From Marinobacter sp. ANT_B65 (lineage in GTDB: Bacteria > Pseudomonadota > Gammaproteobacteria > Pseudomonadales > Oleiphilaceae), in NCBI RefSeq assembly GCF_002407605.1, contig NZ_NXGV01000003.1, forward strand, positions 406,890-470,889: 64,000 bases of DNA. Direction: 5' to 3'. The position numbers and the translations under genes were made by a program. The notes beneath the pieces are model-generated. The model was not told the DNA's origin. It saw nothing but the letters and a program-made list of their open reading frames with translations, and did not search any database. Shown piece by piece: positions 54,262 to 62,752 of this stretch (position 1 is the first letter of the stretch; the number at the start of each line of letters is the position of its first letter).

Positions 54262-55074
54262 TTGGCTAGAATCATTGTCGTTACCTCAGGAAAGGGCGGC
54301 GTTGGTAAAACAACCACCAGCGCCTCCATCAGCACCGGCATTGCCAAACGCGGGCACAAAACCGTCGTGATTGACTTCGACGTGGGCCTGCGCAATCTGG
54401 ACCTGATCATGAACTGCGAGCGCCGGGTCGTGTATGACTTTGTCAACGTCATACAGGGCGAAGCAACGCTGAACCAGGCTCTGATCCGGGACAAGCGGGT
54501 CGATACCCTCTATATCCTTCCCACCTCCCAGACCCGGGAGAAAGAGGCTCTTACCAAAGAGGGCGTTGAAAAAGTTATCAACGAACTCTCTGAAACGTTC
54601 GACTACATCATCTGCGATTCACCCGCTGGCATCGAGCACGGTGCTATGATGGCTCTGTACTATGCAGATGAAGCCATTGTAGTAACCAACCCCGAGGTTT
54701 CATCTGTGCGGGACTCCGACCGCATTCTCGGCATCCTGCAAAGCAAATCCCGGCGCGCCGAAACCGGCCAGGAGGCAGTCAAAGAGCATCTGCTGCTGAC
54801 CCGTTACAACCCTGAACGGGTTGACAGGGGCGAGATGCTTTCTGTGGCAGATGTCGAAGAAATTCTCGCCATTCCTTTACTGGGTGTTATTCCGGAAAGC
54901 CAGATTGTTCTCAACTCTTCAAACCAGGGGTTGCCGGTTATTCTCGAAATGGAAAGCGATGCTGGCCAGGCTTACGATGACGCAGTTGCACGCCTTCTGG
55001 GTGAGGAGCGGGAACAACGCTTCATGACCTCCCAGAAAAAGGGCTTCTTCTCACGGATGTTCAAAGGGGGCTGA
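54262..55074 (+). CDS. minD: Septum site-determining protein MinD
   Basis: MinD is the membrane-associated ATPase that recruits MinC and oscillates with MinE. The 270-residue protein has the deviant Walker A KGGVGKTT (residues 11-18), IDFDVGLRNLD and the C-terminal amphipathic membrane-targeting helix (KKGFFSRMFKGG). The start is a TTG with AGGAAA about nine bases upstream. The gap to minE is three bases. Confidence 0.97.
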   Translation: MARIIVVTSGKGGVGKTTTSASISTGIAKRGHKTVVIDFDVGLRNLDLIMNCERRVVYDFVNVIQGEATLNQALIRDKRVDTLYILPTSQTREKEALTKEGVEKVINELSETFDYIICDSPAGIEHGAMMALYYADEAIVVTNPEVSSVRDSDRILGILQSKSRRAETGQEAVKEHLLLTRYNPERVDRGEMLSVADVEEILAIPLLGVIPESQIVLNSSNQGLPVILEMESDAGQAYDDAVARLLGEEREQRFMTSQKKGFFSRMFKGG

Positions 55075-55077
55075 CCG

Positions 55078-55329
55078 ATGAGTATCCTCGATTATTTCAG
55101 AGGCAAGAAAAGCGGTACTGCCAACGTAGCTAAAGAGCGGTTGCAGATTATCGTGGCGCACGAGCGCGGTCAGCGCGACCAGCCAGACTATCTGCCGCAA
55201 TTACAGCAGGAACTGCTGGCGGTGATCCGGAAATATGTCCAGATCAGTGATGATATGGTTCAGGTAGAAGTGGACCGCAACGACAGTTGCTCTGTTCTGG
55301 AACTGAACGTAACCCTGCCCGAACGCTGA
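55078..55329 (+). CDS. minE: Cell division topological factor MinE
   Basis: MinE releases MinD from the membrane and sets the oscillation. The 83-residue protein starts with the membrane/MinD-contact segment [22 protein letters not shown] dimerising beta-domain follows ([20 protein letters not shown]). It is the last gene of the min operon and is followed by a terminator. Confidence 0.96.
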   Translation: MSILDYFRGKKSGTANVAKERLQIIVAHERGQRDQPDYLPQLQQELLAVIRKYVQISDDMVQVEVDRNDSCSVLELNVTLPER

Positions 55330-55360
55330 AGCAGCTATAAGTCAGTCCAACTGCAGGCAC

Positions 55361-55399
55361 AAAAATGCCCTCCCGTTGAAAGCGGGCGGGCATTTTTAT
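55361..55399. terminator. Bidirectional terminator between minE and the DUF2804 gene
   Basis: AAAAATGCCC-T-CCCG and CGGG-C-GGGCATTTTT form a stem of about 14 bp with one mismatch and a short loop. A- and T-runs on the two sides serve both converging genes. It ends at the DUF2804 stop codon. Confidence 0.88.
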
Positions 55400-56406
55400 T
55401 ACCACCTTGCAAAATGATCCTCAACCAACCCCTTTAAATTCCTGATAGCGACTTTTTTTCCACCTTCGTCGATGATGGTTCCATCAAAACTGCCAACATA
55501 CTGCCGGAAATTGGATGCAAGAATACCCACATTGAGTTTTTCCTTACGCGCCGCTGCAGGTACAAAGTGCAGGTCAACCCGTCCGTCCTCAGTGGTCACG
55601 TGCCACTCGCCTCCGGGATAATAACGATCAAAATGGAACCGGGCAGATCCAAGTTTATGGCACTGCCCATCCAGCCAGAGTGCATTCTCTGTCATGCCGG
55701 TTTCATTAACACCGGCAGCCAGATTAAGCCCTATGGAACGGCCGTCCGGCAGAAGACTGGCCAGGCTGGCCCAGTTCCAGGCGGTTTCACGGCGCATAAA
55801 ACCACAACTCCAGTCGATAGCCCCACGGGTAGCTTCATCACAGCGCCAGATGCACTGGTTCCAGCGAATCTCACCTTCGACAGGCAGGCCTGCTGATTTG
55901 CGCGTAAACACCCAACCGTTGTAACCCGCCGGACATACAAGCCGCAGCGGGTCATGGTCATCTCTCAGCGTGAGTTCCACCCGAACCCCACCGGGCGCAG
56001 ATACAGAAACATTTCGCCCGCCGGCAAAGGGCAGAACCCGCATGGAAACATCCCCCTTGGTGAATGAAGCCGAGCCCAGCTCGGGATATGGTTCTATCCG
56101 GGTTCCCAGCGCAAGGGGGCGCATGAAACTGCGCTCCAGCATTTGCCCGGATGCAAAATCATAAAGATAGAAAAAACCACTCCCCACCAGTTTCAGATCC
56201 ACAATTGCCAGGCCAAACACCCAGCCCGGACCAGCCGCACCAATGAACTGGAACTGGTTAAAACGCAAACGCCGGGCCAGACCGGAGCGCGGGCGATCCA
56301 TCACTGTTCGCAGGTCGTAATCCAGGTAGTTTATTTCGTCTACCGGTGTGCTCAGTACACCGGGCAGGATATGCCCTTTTGCGTCTATCAGTTTTTCTTT
56401 GCTCAT
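55399..56406 (-). CDS. DUF2804 family protein
   Basis: This 335-residue protein is recognised as DUF2804 by its length and N-terminal pattern (LSTPVDEINYLDYDLR). The WVFGLAIVDLKLVGSGFFYLYD and GRSIGLNLAAGVNETG segments also fit. The family is predicted to be a beta-rich fold related to lipocalin-like or hydroxysteroid dehydrogenase-like proteins. No enzyme activity is established. There is no signal peptide. It lies alone between the min operon and the CBS-PhoH pair. Confidence 0.82.
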   Translation of the reverse strand: MSKEKLIDAKGHILPGVLSTPVDEINYLDYDLRTVMDRPRSGLARRLRFNQFQFIGAAGPGWVFGLAIVDLKLVGSGFFYLYDFASGQMLERSFMRPLALGTRIEPYPELGSASFTKGDVSMRVLPFAGGRNVSVSAPGGVRVELTLRDDHDPLRLVCPAGYNGWVFTRKSAGLPVEGEIRWNQCIWRCDEATRGAIDWSCGFMRRETAWNWASLASLLPDGRSIGLNLAAGVNETGMTENALWLDGQCHKLGSARFHFDRYYPGGEWHVTTEDGRVDLHFVPAAARKEKLNVGILASNFRQYVGSFDGTIIDEGGKKVAIRNLKGLVEDHFARW

Positions 56407-56581
56407 GGTCGCTGTCAGGTCTGCCCCCGGTTAATCAGGAAAGTGTAGCTTACGAAAGTGGTAAGGGCTCCACCCCACTGGCGTATGAGTGTGCAAAAAC
56501 CTTCCGGCAACTATCAGGTGACGGAGAAAGCGCGAAACGATAAGCTTTGGAACAGGGACTTCACAAGCCAGGGTAAACTCG

Positions 56582-57073
56582 ATGACCGTGCTCGCTTACG
56601 AGATAATGACGCCCAACATCAAGGCCGTACCGCAATCCTGGACAATGGACCGTCTGGCCCGGTTTCTCACCGACAATGAAATTACCGGCAGCCCGGTTAC
56701 CGATGAGTCAGGCGAGATTGTCGGCATAGTCACACTCAAAGACATCACAGAATTCCGCTGGAATGCCAGCAGGCCCGATGCCGACAAAGAGCTCACTGCA
56801 GAAGACCAGCAGGAGGCGCGGCGATTACGCATGATACTTTTTGAAGAAATGGGCAAAGTGCCGGTTGAGGTCAGGGATATCATGACGCCCATTGTTTTAT
56901 CGGTTGACGAAACCACGCCTGTGCGCGACATTGCCAATATTATGATGAGAGAGCACTTACACCGGATCTTTGTAACCCGAGGGTCAAAAATCACCGGTAT
57001 CGTGACCACATACGACATGCTGAAAATCGTCTCGGATGAGGACCTTACGAAACGCTGCGCCCGCAACGACTGA
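56582..57073 (+). CDS. CBS-pair protein
   Basis: This 163-residue protein consists of two CBS domains. The first covers about residues 8-60 (NIKAVPQSWTMDRLARFL). The second covers about 96-155 (VRDIMTPIVLSVDETTPVRDI). They are separated by a charged linker. CBS pairs usually bind adenine nucleotides or S-adenosylmethionine and regulate partners. It lies 24 bp before the PhoH-like gene and is probably cotranscribed with it. Confidence 0.88.
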   Translation: MTVLAYEIMTPNIKAVPQSWTMDRLARFLTDNEITGSPVTDESGEIVGIVTLKDITEFRWNASRPDADKELTAEDQQEARRLRMILFEEMGKVPVEVRDIMTPIVLSVDETTPVRDIANIMMREHLHRIFVTRGSKITGIVTTYDMLKIVSDEDLTKRCARND

Positions 57074-57097
57074 ACCACCACAGAGGTAGCGACCCCT

Positions 57098-58495
57098 ATG
57101 CCCAGAACCCCCGAAAAGGCACCGCAAGCGCCAAGAAAAATGTATGTCCTCGACACCAATGTCCTGATTCACGATCCAAACGCCCTCCTCAACTTTGAAG
57201 AACACGATGTCATCATCCCGATGACGGTCCTGGAAGAACTCGACGGCCTCAAGTCCGGCAAGCAGAGCGTCGCCGCCGATTGTCGCCAGGCAATCCGTAC
57301 CATAGACAGGCTGCTTGGCGATGCCAGTCCCAAAGACATTGAAAAAGGCGTACCCATCGTGCGGGCCAAGATGGCAAAGCCTCTGGGCACCCTCTCCATT
57401 CTGATGAGCACGGAGCATGTGAGTGACCACTCACTGCCCCAGCATCTCAACGATAACAAGATCATCAACACGCTGGCAGCGCTTCAGAAGCGGCACAAGT
57501 CCCGGGATATCATACTGGTCAGCAAAGACATCAATATGCGGCTTAAAGCCCGCGGTTTTGGCGTTGAGGCCCAGGACTATCACAACGATCAACTGCTGGA
57601 TGACATTGATCTGCTGCCCAAGGGTTACCGAGAGTTCCCGAACTCGTTTTGGGACACCATCTCAAAAGTGGAAACTGTACAACGGGATGGCATAACCGAA
57701 CACATTCTCAAGCGCGAAGGCGAACTCGCCAGGCTCAATATCAATGAGTTCGTTCTTGATGAGCAGGGGTTTATTGGCCGGGCTGTCAAGATTACGGATA
57801 CTCAGGTGGTTATCCGGGACCTGCACCAGCACGACCTGATGAACGAAGAGGTCTGGGGTCTGGTTCCACGGGATATCTATCAGGCCATGGCCCTGAATCT
57901 GCTGCTGAACCCGGATATCCACCTGGTTAATCTCACCGGCTCGGCAGGCTCAGGTAAAACCATTCTGGCGCTGGCTGCCTGTATTGAGATGACCGTCGCC
58001 AGCAAACTCTACAAGCGGATTATTGCCACGCGCTCAACCCAGGGGCTGGATGAGGATATTGGTTTCCTTCCCGGCACAGAGGCAGAGAAAATGGAGCCCT
58101 GGCTGGGCGCCATCGTAGACAACCTGGAAGCACTGCACGAAGACGATGAGAATATGACCGCCAGCGTGGACTACATTCTCAGCAAGGTGCCCCTGCACTT
58201 CAAATCCATGAACTACATTCGTGGTCGCAGCTTCCAGCACAGCCTGATTATTATTGATGAATCCCAGAACCTGACACCACACCAGATCAAGACCATTATT
58301 ACCCGTGCGGGTAACGGCTCCAAGGTGATCTGTCTGGGCAACCTGGCGCAGATCGACACACCATACCTGAGCGCTCTCAGCTCCGGCCTGACCTACATGA
58401 CAGAACGCTTCAAAACCTTCAGCCATGGCGGACACATTCACCTGCAAGGAGTACCGCGCTCAGTACTGGCAGAGTTTGCAGAAGCCAACCTCTGA
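57098..58495 (+). CDS. PIN-PhoH fusion ATPase (PhoH2 type)
   Basis: This 465-residue protein joins an N-terminal PIN domain (about residues 12-150, MYVLDTNVLIHDP with conserved acids) to a C-terminal PhoH ATPase. The ATPase has Walker A GSAGSGKT and Walker B LIIIDESQN. PhoH2 proteins act as sequence-specific RNA helicases and RNases. In other bacteria the protein is partnered with a small toxin-antitoxin-like gene, but none is seen here; the neighbour is a CBS-pair gene. It is followed by a terminator. Confidence 0.92.
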   Translation: MPRTPEKAPQAPRKMYVLDTNVLIHDPNALLNFEEHDVIIPMTVLEELDGLKSGKQSVAADCRQAIRTIDRLLGDASPKDIEKGVPIVRAKMAKPLGTLSILMSTEHVSDHSLPQHLNDNKIINTLAALQKRHKSRDIILVSKDINMRLKARGFGVEAQDYHNDQLLDDIDLLPKGYREFPNSFWDTISKVETVQRDGITEHILKREGELARLNINEFVLDEQGFIGRAVKITDTQVVIRDLHQHDLMNEEVWGLVPRDIYQAMALNLLLNPDIHLVNLTGSAGSGKTILALAACIEMTVASKLYKRIIATRSTQGLDEDIGFLPGTEAEKMEPWLGAIVDNLEALHEDDENMTASVDYILSKVPLHFKSMNYIRGRSFQHSLIIIDESQNLTPHQIKTIITRAGNGSKVICLGNLAQIDTPYLSALSSGLTYMTERFKTFSHGGHIHLQGVPRSVLAEFAEANL

Positions 58496-58506
58496 TACCG
58501 GGCAAA

Positions 58507-58541
58507 AAAAACCTGGGCCACACAACCCAGGTTTTCCATTT
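58507..58541 (+). terminator. Rho-independent terminator after the PhoH-like gene
   Basis: AAACCTGGG and CCCAGGTTT pair with a loop of about eight bases and are followed by TCCATTTTTC. It lies 12 bp after the stop and just before the convergent chemoreceptor remnant. Confidence 0.85.
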
Positions 58542-58550
58542 TTCAATTGC

Positions 58551-59357
58551 TCACACCCGATAACGACTGACCTGATCTGACATATCTGCCGCCAGCGCCT
58601 TAAGCCGCTGTGTTGCCACGCCAGCCCGATGCGTGCCCTGAGCCGTCTGCTCAGTGATCGCAACAATCTCATGAACATTCTGGTTGATGGTCTCGGAAAC
58701 GCTGGTCTGCTCCTCGGCGGCACTGGCAATCTGGGCATTCATATCATTGATGGTGCCAACCGCCTGATTGATTCTCTGCAGCGCGTCGCTCACCTTGCAG
58801 GTTTCTGCAACCGTGGCCTCACTGCGCTCACTGATCGAGCCAATCAGCTTCACTGCATTCCCTGCGCCGGACTGCAGCCGCTCAATGGTTTCCTGAATTT
58901 CCTGAGTGCTCTTTTGCGTCCTGCTCGCCAGCGTGCGAACTTCATCTGCTACAACCGCAAAGCCTCGGCCAGCTTCGCCGGCACGTGCAGCTTCGATGGC
59001 TGCATTCAGGGCAAGCAGGTTAGTCTGGTCGGCTATTTCACGGATCACCTCCAGAACGCTGTCAATCTTGCGGGAATCAGAACCAAGCATCTCAATAACG
59101 CTCACGCCTTCTTCAACCTGCTCAGACAAGCCACCGATCACTTCGATGGTCTGATGCACCAGCCCCTGAGCATCAGATACCTGAACACTGGCATGGTCCG
59201 CAGCATCGGAGGCCTCACTGGCGTTATTAGCCACTTCCTGGGCCGCAGCGGTCATCTCATGCATGGCTGTTGCCACTTGATCACTTTCAGATTTTTGACG
59301 CTCTACACCTTGCTCGGCCTCTCCCATTATCTGGTTCAGCTCCGCAGATGCTTCATT
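58551..59357 (-). pseudogene. 5'-truncated methyl-accepting chemotaxis protein
   Basis: About 268 residues of a chemoreceptor signalling domain are readable, including the highly conserved tip [42 protein letters not shown] region. Coding resemblance continues upstream of the first Met (59327) through [10 protein letters not shown] to a TAA at 59358-59360. The sensor, membrane helices and HAMP domain are absent, and only 141 bp separate this stop from dctD. The Met at 59327 has no ribosome binding site. It is most likely a deletion remnant, although a soluble receptor fragment cannot be excluded. Confidence 0.75.
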
Positions 59358-59501
59358 TTATTGCAGGGAATAGGCGGAAACTCCCGCCCGTAGTAAGGAG
59401 TCGCGATACTACAGAACAGGGGGAGAAATTATCATTGAGGGTACTGCGTATTTTGTATAACGCATGTAAAAACACGTGCCTTTGCGTATCCGATACAAGG
59501 C

Positions 59502-60854
59502 TCAGTCTTTGAACTGGGCCTTGTCCAGACCGTGCTTTTTCATTTTGTCGTAGAGGGTTTTGCGGGCGACACCCAACTGCACCATGGTGTCCTTGATACT
59601 TCCATGGCAGGCATTGAGAGCACTGGTCAATATCGAATGCTCAAAGCTGTCCATCATCTCTGTAAGCGTGCGCCGTCCACTCACATCAGCTTTGGCTACC
59701 GGCTCACTATCATCCAGTGCAGCAGGGCCAAGCAGTACATAGCGTTCTGCCAGATTACGTAACTCCCGGACATTCCCCGGCCAGCTATGATGCATTAACC
59801 CTGCAGCCTGGCTTGCATCCAGCGGAATACTCTCGCGGTCATAACGTGCGGCAGCAATCAGAACAAAGTGGTGAAACAGCATCGGGATATCCTCTTTGCG
59901 CTCACGCAAGGGTGGGATATCCACCTTCACCACATTCAGGCGGTAATAAAGATCCGCACGGAAACTGCCTTCATCACTGAGCATTTTGAGATCGGCTTTG
60001 GTGGCAGCAACAATACGCACGTCCAGCTCCTGAACCTGATTACTGCCCAGACGTTCCACCTTTTGCTCTTCAAGCACGCGGAGCAGTTTGATCTGGAGCG
60101 GCATGGGCATGCTTTCGACTTCATCCAGGAACAGCGTACCTCGATGTGCATGCTCGATCTTACCAATGCGCCGTTTATCAGCTCCGGTAAACGCCCCGGC
60201 CTCATGGCCAAAAAGCTCACTCTCAATCAGGTTTTCCGGTACCGCACCACAGTTGATCGCAACAAAGTTATGGGAAGCCCGGGGACTATTTTCATGAATG
60301 TAACGGGCCAGAGCATCCTTACCGGATCCGGTTTCACCAGACAGCAGGATATTGGCCGTTATATCCAGAATCGGAGTAATGGTATCCATCACTTTTTGCA
60401 TGCTTGGCGTGTCACCCAGAATCCTGGGGCCAGGCCTTGCCAAATGTCGCAACTGGGCTTTGAGACGACGGTTTTCCAAAGCCAGATGCCGCTTCTCCAG
60501 CGCATGCCGGAGCAGTTCAATCAGTTCGTCATGCTTGAACGGCTTCTCAATAAAATCGTAGGCGCCTTGCTGCATGGCAGAGACGGCGGTACTTATGTCG
60601 CCCTGGCCGGTCAGAATAATAACCGGGATAGTCTTGTCCATAGCCTGGACGGCACTCAGCATCTCAAGCCCATCCATCCCCGGCATATTGTAATCACATA
60701 GCACAACGCCGCTGTATTCCGGCGAAACAGCCTCAAAGCCCGACTCCGCATCCTCAAAACAGCGCACAGACAGATCTTCCAGGGTCAGCGCCTGAGCAAT
60801 GGCCTGGCGAATGTGGGGATCATCATCCACAAAAATTACCGAGGGTTCTGTCAT
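59502..60854 (-). CDS. dctD: Sigma-54-dependent response regulator DctD
   Basis: DctD is an NtrC-family activator of C4-dicarboxylate transport. The 450-residue protein has a receiver (phospho-Asp54 in VVLCDYNMPGMDG) and a AAA+ domain with Walker A GETGSGKD. The sigma-54 contact loop is GAFTGA in HEAGAFTGADKRR. A C-terminal Fis-type helix-turn-helix follows (IKDTMVQLGVARKTLYDKMKK). Its start overlaps dctB by four bases. The nearby fused TRAP permease gene supports a role in substrate uptake control. Confidence 0.93.
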   Translation of the reverse strand: MTEPSVIFVDDDPHIRQAIAQALTLEDLSVRCFEDAESGFEAVSPEYSGVVLCDYNMPGMDGLEMLSAVQAMDKTIPVIILTGQGDISTAVSAMQQGAYDFIEKPFKHDELIELLRHALEKRHLALENRRLKAQLRHLARPGPRILGDTPSMQKVMDTITPILDITANILLSGETGSGKDALARYIHENSPRASHNFVAINCGAVPENLIESELFGHEAGAFTGADKRRIGKIEHAHRGTLFLDEVESMPMPLQIKLLRVLEEQKVERLGSNQVQELDVRIVAATKADLKMLSDEGSFRADLYYRLNVVKVDIPPLRERKEDIPMLFHHFVLIAAARYDRESIPLDASQAAGLMHHSWPGNVRELRNLAERYVLLGPAALDDSEPVAKADVSGRRTLTEMMDSFEHSILTSALNACHGSIKDTMVQLGVARKTLYDKMKKHGLDKAQFKD

Positions 60855-62665
60855 TCCATGGCCTCACGTTTCTTCAGGGTAAATTCAAATTCCGCACCCG
60901 GTGCGTCGGTGCGATTGCAACCAGTGAGCCGCCCGCCCAAAGCATCAGCAATCTGCCTTGAGATAGACAACCCTAACCCTAGCCCCTGTTTGACTGACTT
61001 CGTAGTGAAGAAAGGTTCAAAAATCTGTTCAGTATTCGCTGGCAGCCCAGGCCCATTATCCCGTACGAAACAGCGCCAGCTCCCTTCTTTTTCTTCAACG
61101 TCTATGGTGATTTTTGGGTGCTCCATGCCTTCAACCGCCTGCACCGCATTCGCAAGCAGGTTAACCATCACCTGTTCAATACGAATCAGGTCACCATGGC
61201 AATAAACCGGCTGCGAAGGGCTATTCCAGCTTATATTGATGCCTGCACTGTTTTTCTGGGCTGCAATGATTTTCAGGGACGCATCCACCGACAGGCGAAA
61301 ATCCACAATCGTCGGCGGCCCTTCAGACTTACGGGAGAACACCTTGAACTGACGGGTAAGCTCAGCCATTTTGTCGCACAAAAGCACAATTTCACTGAGG
61401 TTGGCGTCCACCATATCGGCTGCGCCTTTCTCCAGGAATCGCCGGCTGTTTCTGGCGTAGGTCTGAATGGCGGTAATAGGCTGACTCATCTCATGATTAA
61501 GCCCGGCTGACATCTGTCCCAGCACCGCCAGCTTTGCCGCCTGAATCAGCTCCTGCTGAGTTTCCCGCAACTCGTCCTGAGTGCGTTCACGCTCCCGTAT
61601 CTCTCCCAGCAACTTGTAATTAGAACGTTCCAGGTCAGCCGTTCGCTCGGCTACACTGCGTTCAAGCTGCTCTCCTCTCAAGGCCAGTTCCGCTTCCCGG
61701 CGGTAGCGCTCGCGCAAATAGAGCCACGCCAGCAACACGCCAAAATAAATCGCGATCCCACCTGCCACAAACCCGAGCCGCGTCCAGACTACCGAGCGGG
61801 TGCTCACCATAACCTGCAGGGTCCAGTCCAGTCTCGGCAAGGGGGTGCGAACACTCAGGTACTCACGGCCTCCGCCATCTTCCCGGATACGCAAGGTGCC
61901 GGACAGTCCAGACAATCCCGAGGGTTTTCCAAGATACTGCAGAGACACAGGCTCCAGATCACGCTCAGGGTAACGCTGGCGAGAAGCCTCTCCCGGTGCC
62001 CCTTCCGTATTACCGGTAAAGTCCCGATACAACCATTCAGGTTTGCTGGCCAGAAAACTCACGCCGGCTTCATCCAGCACTACCATCTCCGCCTCACGGG
62101 TGGAATCTGGCCTGTGCCACTGAGACTCAAGCTCGTGAACCAGTACTTTCACGGTGACAATGCCCAGAATCCTGGAATCCTCACCCCGTACCGGATGGGA
62201 AAAGTACAGGCCTCGCACCCCGGACATAAGCCCCAGAGCAAAATAGACAGCGGAATGACCGCCCTCCATGGCTTCGTAAAAATACGGCCTGAACGCAAAA
62301 TTCCGGCCCACAAAGCTATCTGCCTGCTGATAGTTATTGGCAGCAATCGTCAGACCCGACGTATCCATCAGATAAACATCAGAGCTGCCCGCAATGGTTG
62401 CCATACGCTGCATCTGCTCATTGGCCTGATGTATCACCGCCCTGTTACCCGGAGAGCTCAGAGCCTCTACCAGTAACGGGTGCTCAGCCATCAGTTCAGG
62501 AATAGGTAAGTACCGGTTCAGCTCGTTCCCGACAAGCTGGCGGTAGCGGAAAGACTCTTCGATACTGTCCTGTTCAACCTGCCGGTAGCCAACCCAGCCA
62601 CCCAGCACCCAGGACACCAAAAGAGTAAACATAAATACAATAAAAGCGCCTATCCGGTAGGACAT
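60851..62665 (-). CDS. dctB: C4-dicarboxylate-type sensor kinase DctB
   Basis: This 604-residue kinase has an N-terminal membrane helix (about 7-27). A periplasmic double-Cache sensor of about 270 residues follows, then a second helix (about 295-315) and a coiled-coil linker (residues about 325-375). The HisKA domain has its phospho-His in GLNHEMSQPITAIQTYARNS. The HATPase region includes NLLANAVQAV, DNGPGLP and GLGLGLSI. The layout is that of DctB. The true ligand may be another organic acid, since the adjacent permease is of the fused TRAP type. Confidence 0.93.
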   Translation of the reverse strand: MSYRIGAFIVFMFTLLVSWVLGGWVGYRQVEQDSIEESFRYRQLVGNELNRYLPIPELMAEHPLLVEALSSPGNRAVIHQANEQMQRMATIAGSSDVYLMDTSGLTIAANNYQQADSFVGRNFAFRPYFYEAMEGGHSAVYFALGLMSGVRGLYFSHPVRGEDSRILGIVTVKVLVHELESQWHRPDSTREAEMVVLDEAGVSFLASKPEWLYRDFTGNTEGAPGEASRQRYPERDLEPVSLQYLGKPSGLSGLSGTLRIREDGGGREYLSVRTPLPRLDWTLQVMVSTRSVVWTRLGFVAGGIAIYFGVLLAWLYLRERYRREAELALRGEQLERSVAERTADLERSNYKLLGEIRERERTQDELRETQQELIQAAKLAVLGQMSAGLNHEMSQPITAIQTYARNSRRFLEKGAADMVDANLSEIVLLCDKMAELTRQFKVFSRKSEGPPTIVDFRLSVDASLKIIAAQKNSAGINISWNSPSQPVYCHGDLIRIEQVMVNLLANAVQAVEGMEHPKITIDVEEKEGSWRCFVRDNGPGLPANTEQIFEPFFTTKSVKQGLGLGLSISRQIADALGGRLTGCNRTDAPGAEFEFTLKKREAME

Positions 62666-62704
62666 AGCCCGGTTCCTGCAATACCGTTCAAGGACGCCAG
62701 AGTA

Positions 62705-62739
62705 TCGCCCGCCCCCCTGAAGGACAAGGGTACGGGCGA
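62705..62739 (-). repeat. GC-rich hairpin between the TRAP permease and dctB
   Basis: TCGCCCG (62705-62711) and CGGGCGA (62733-62739) are perfect reverse complements with a 21-base loop, in the 87-bp gap after the TRAP gene. No T-tract follows on the minus strand, so any terminator role is doubtful. Confidence 0.35.
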
Positions 62740-62752
62740 AAAGGGCAGGGCC

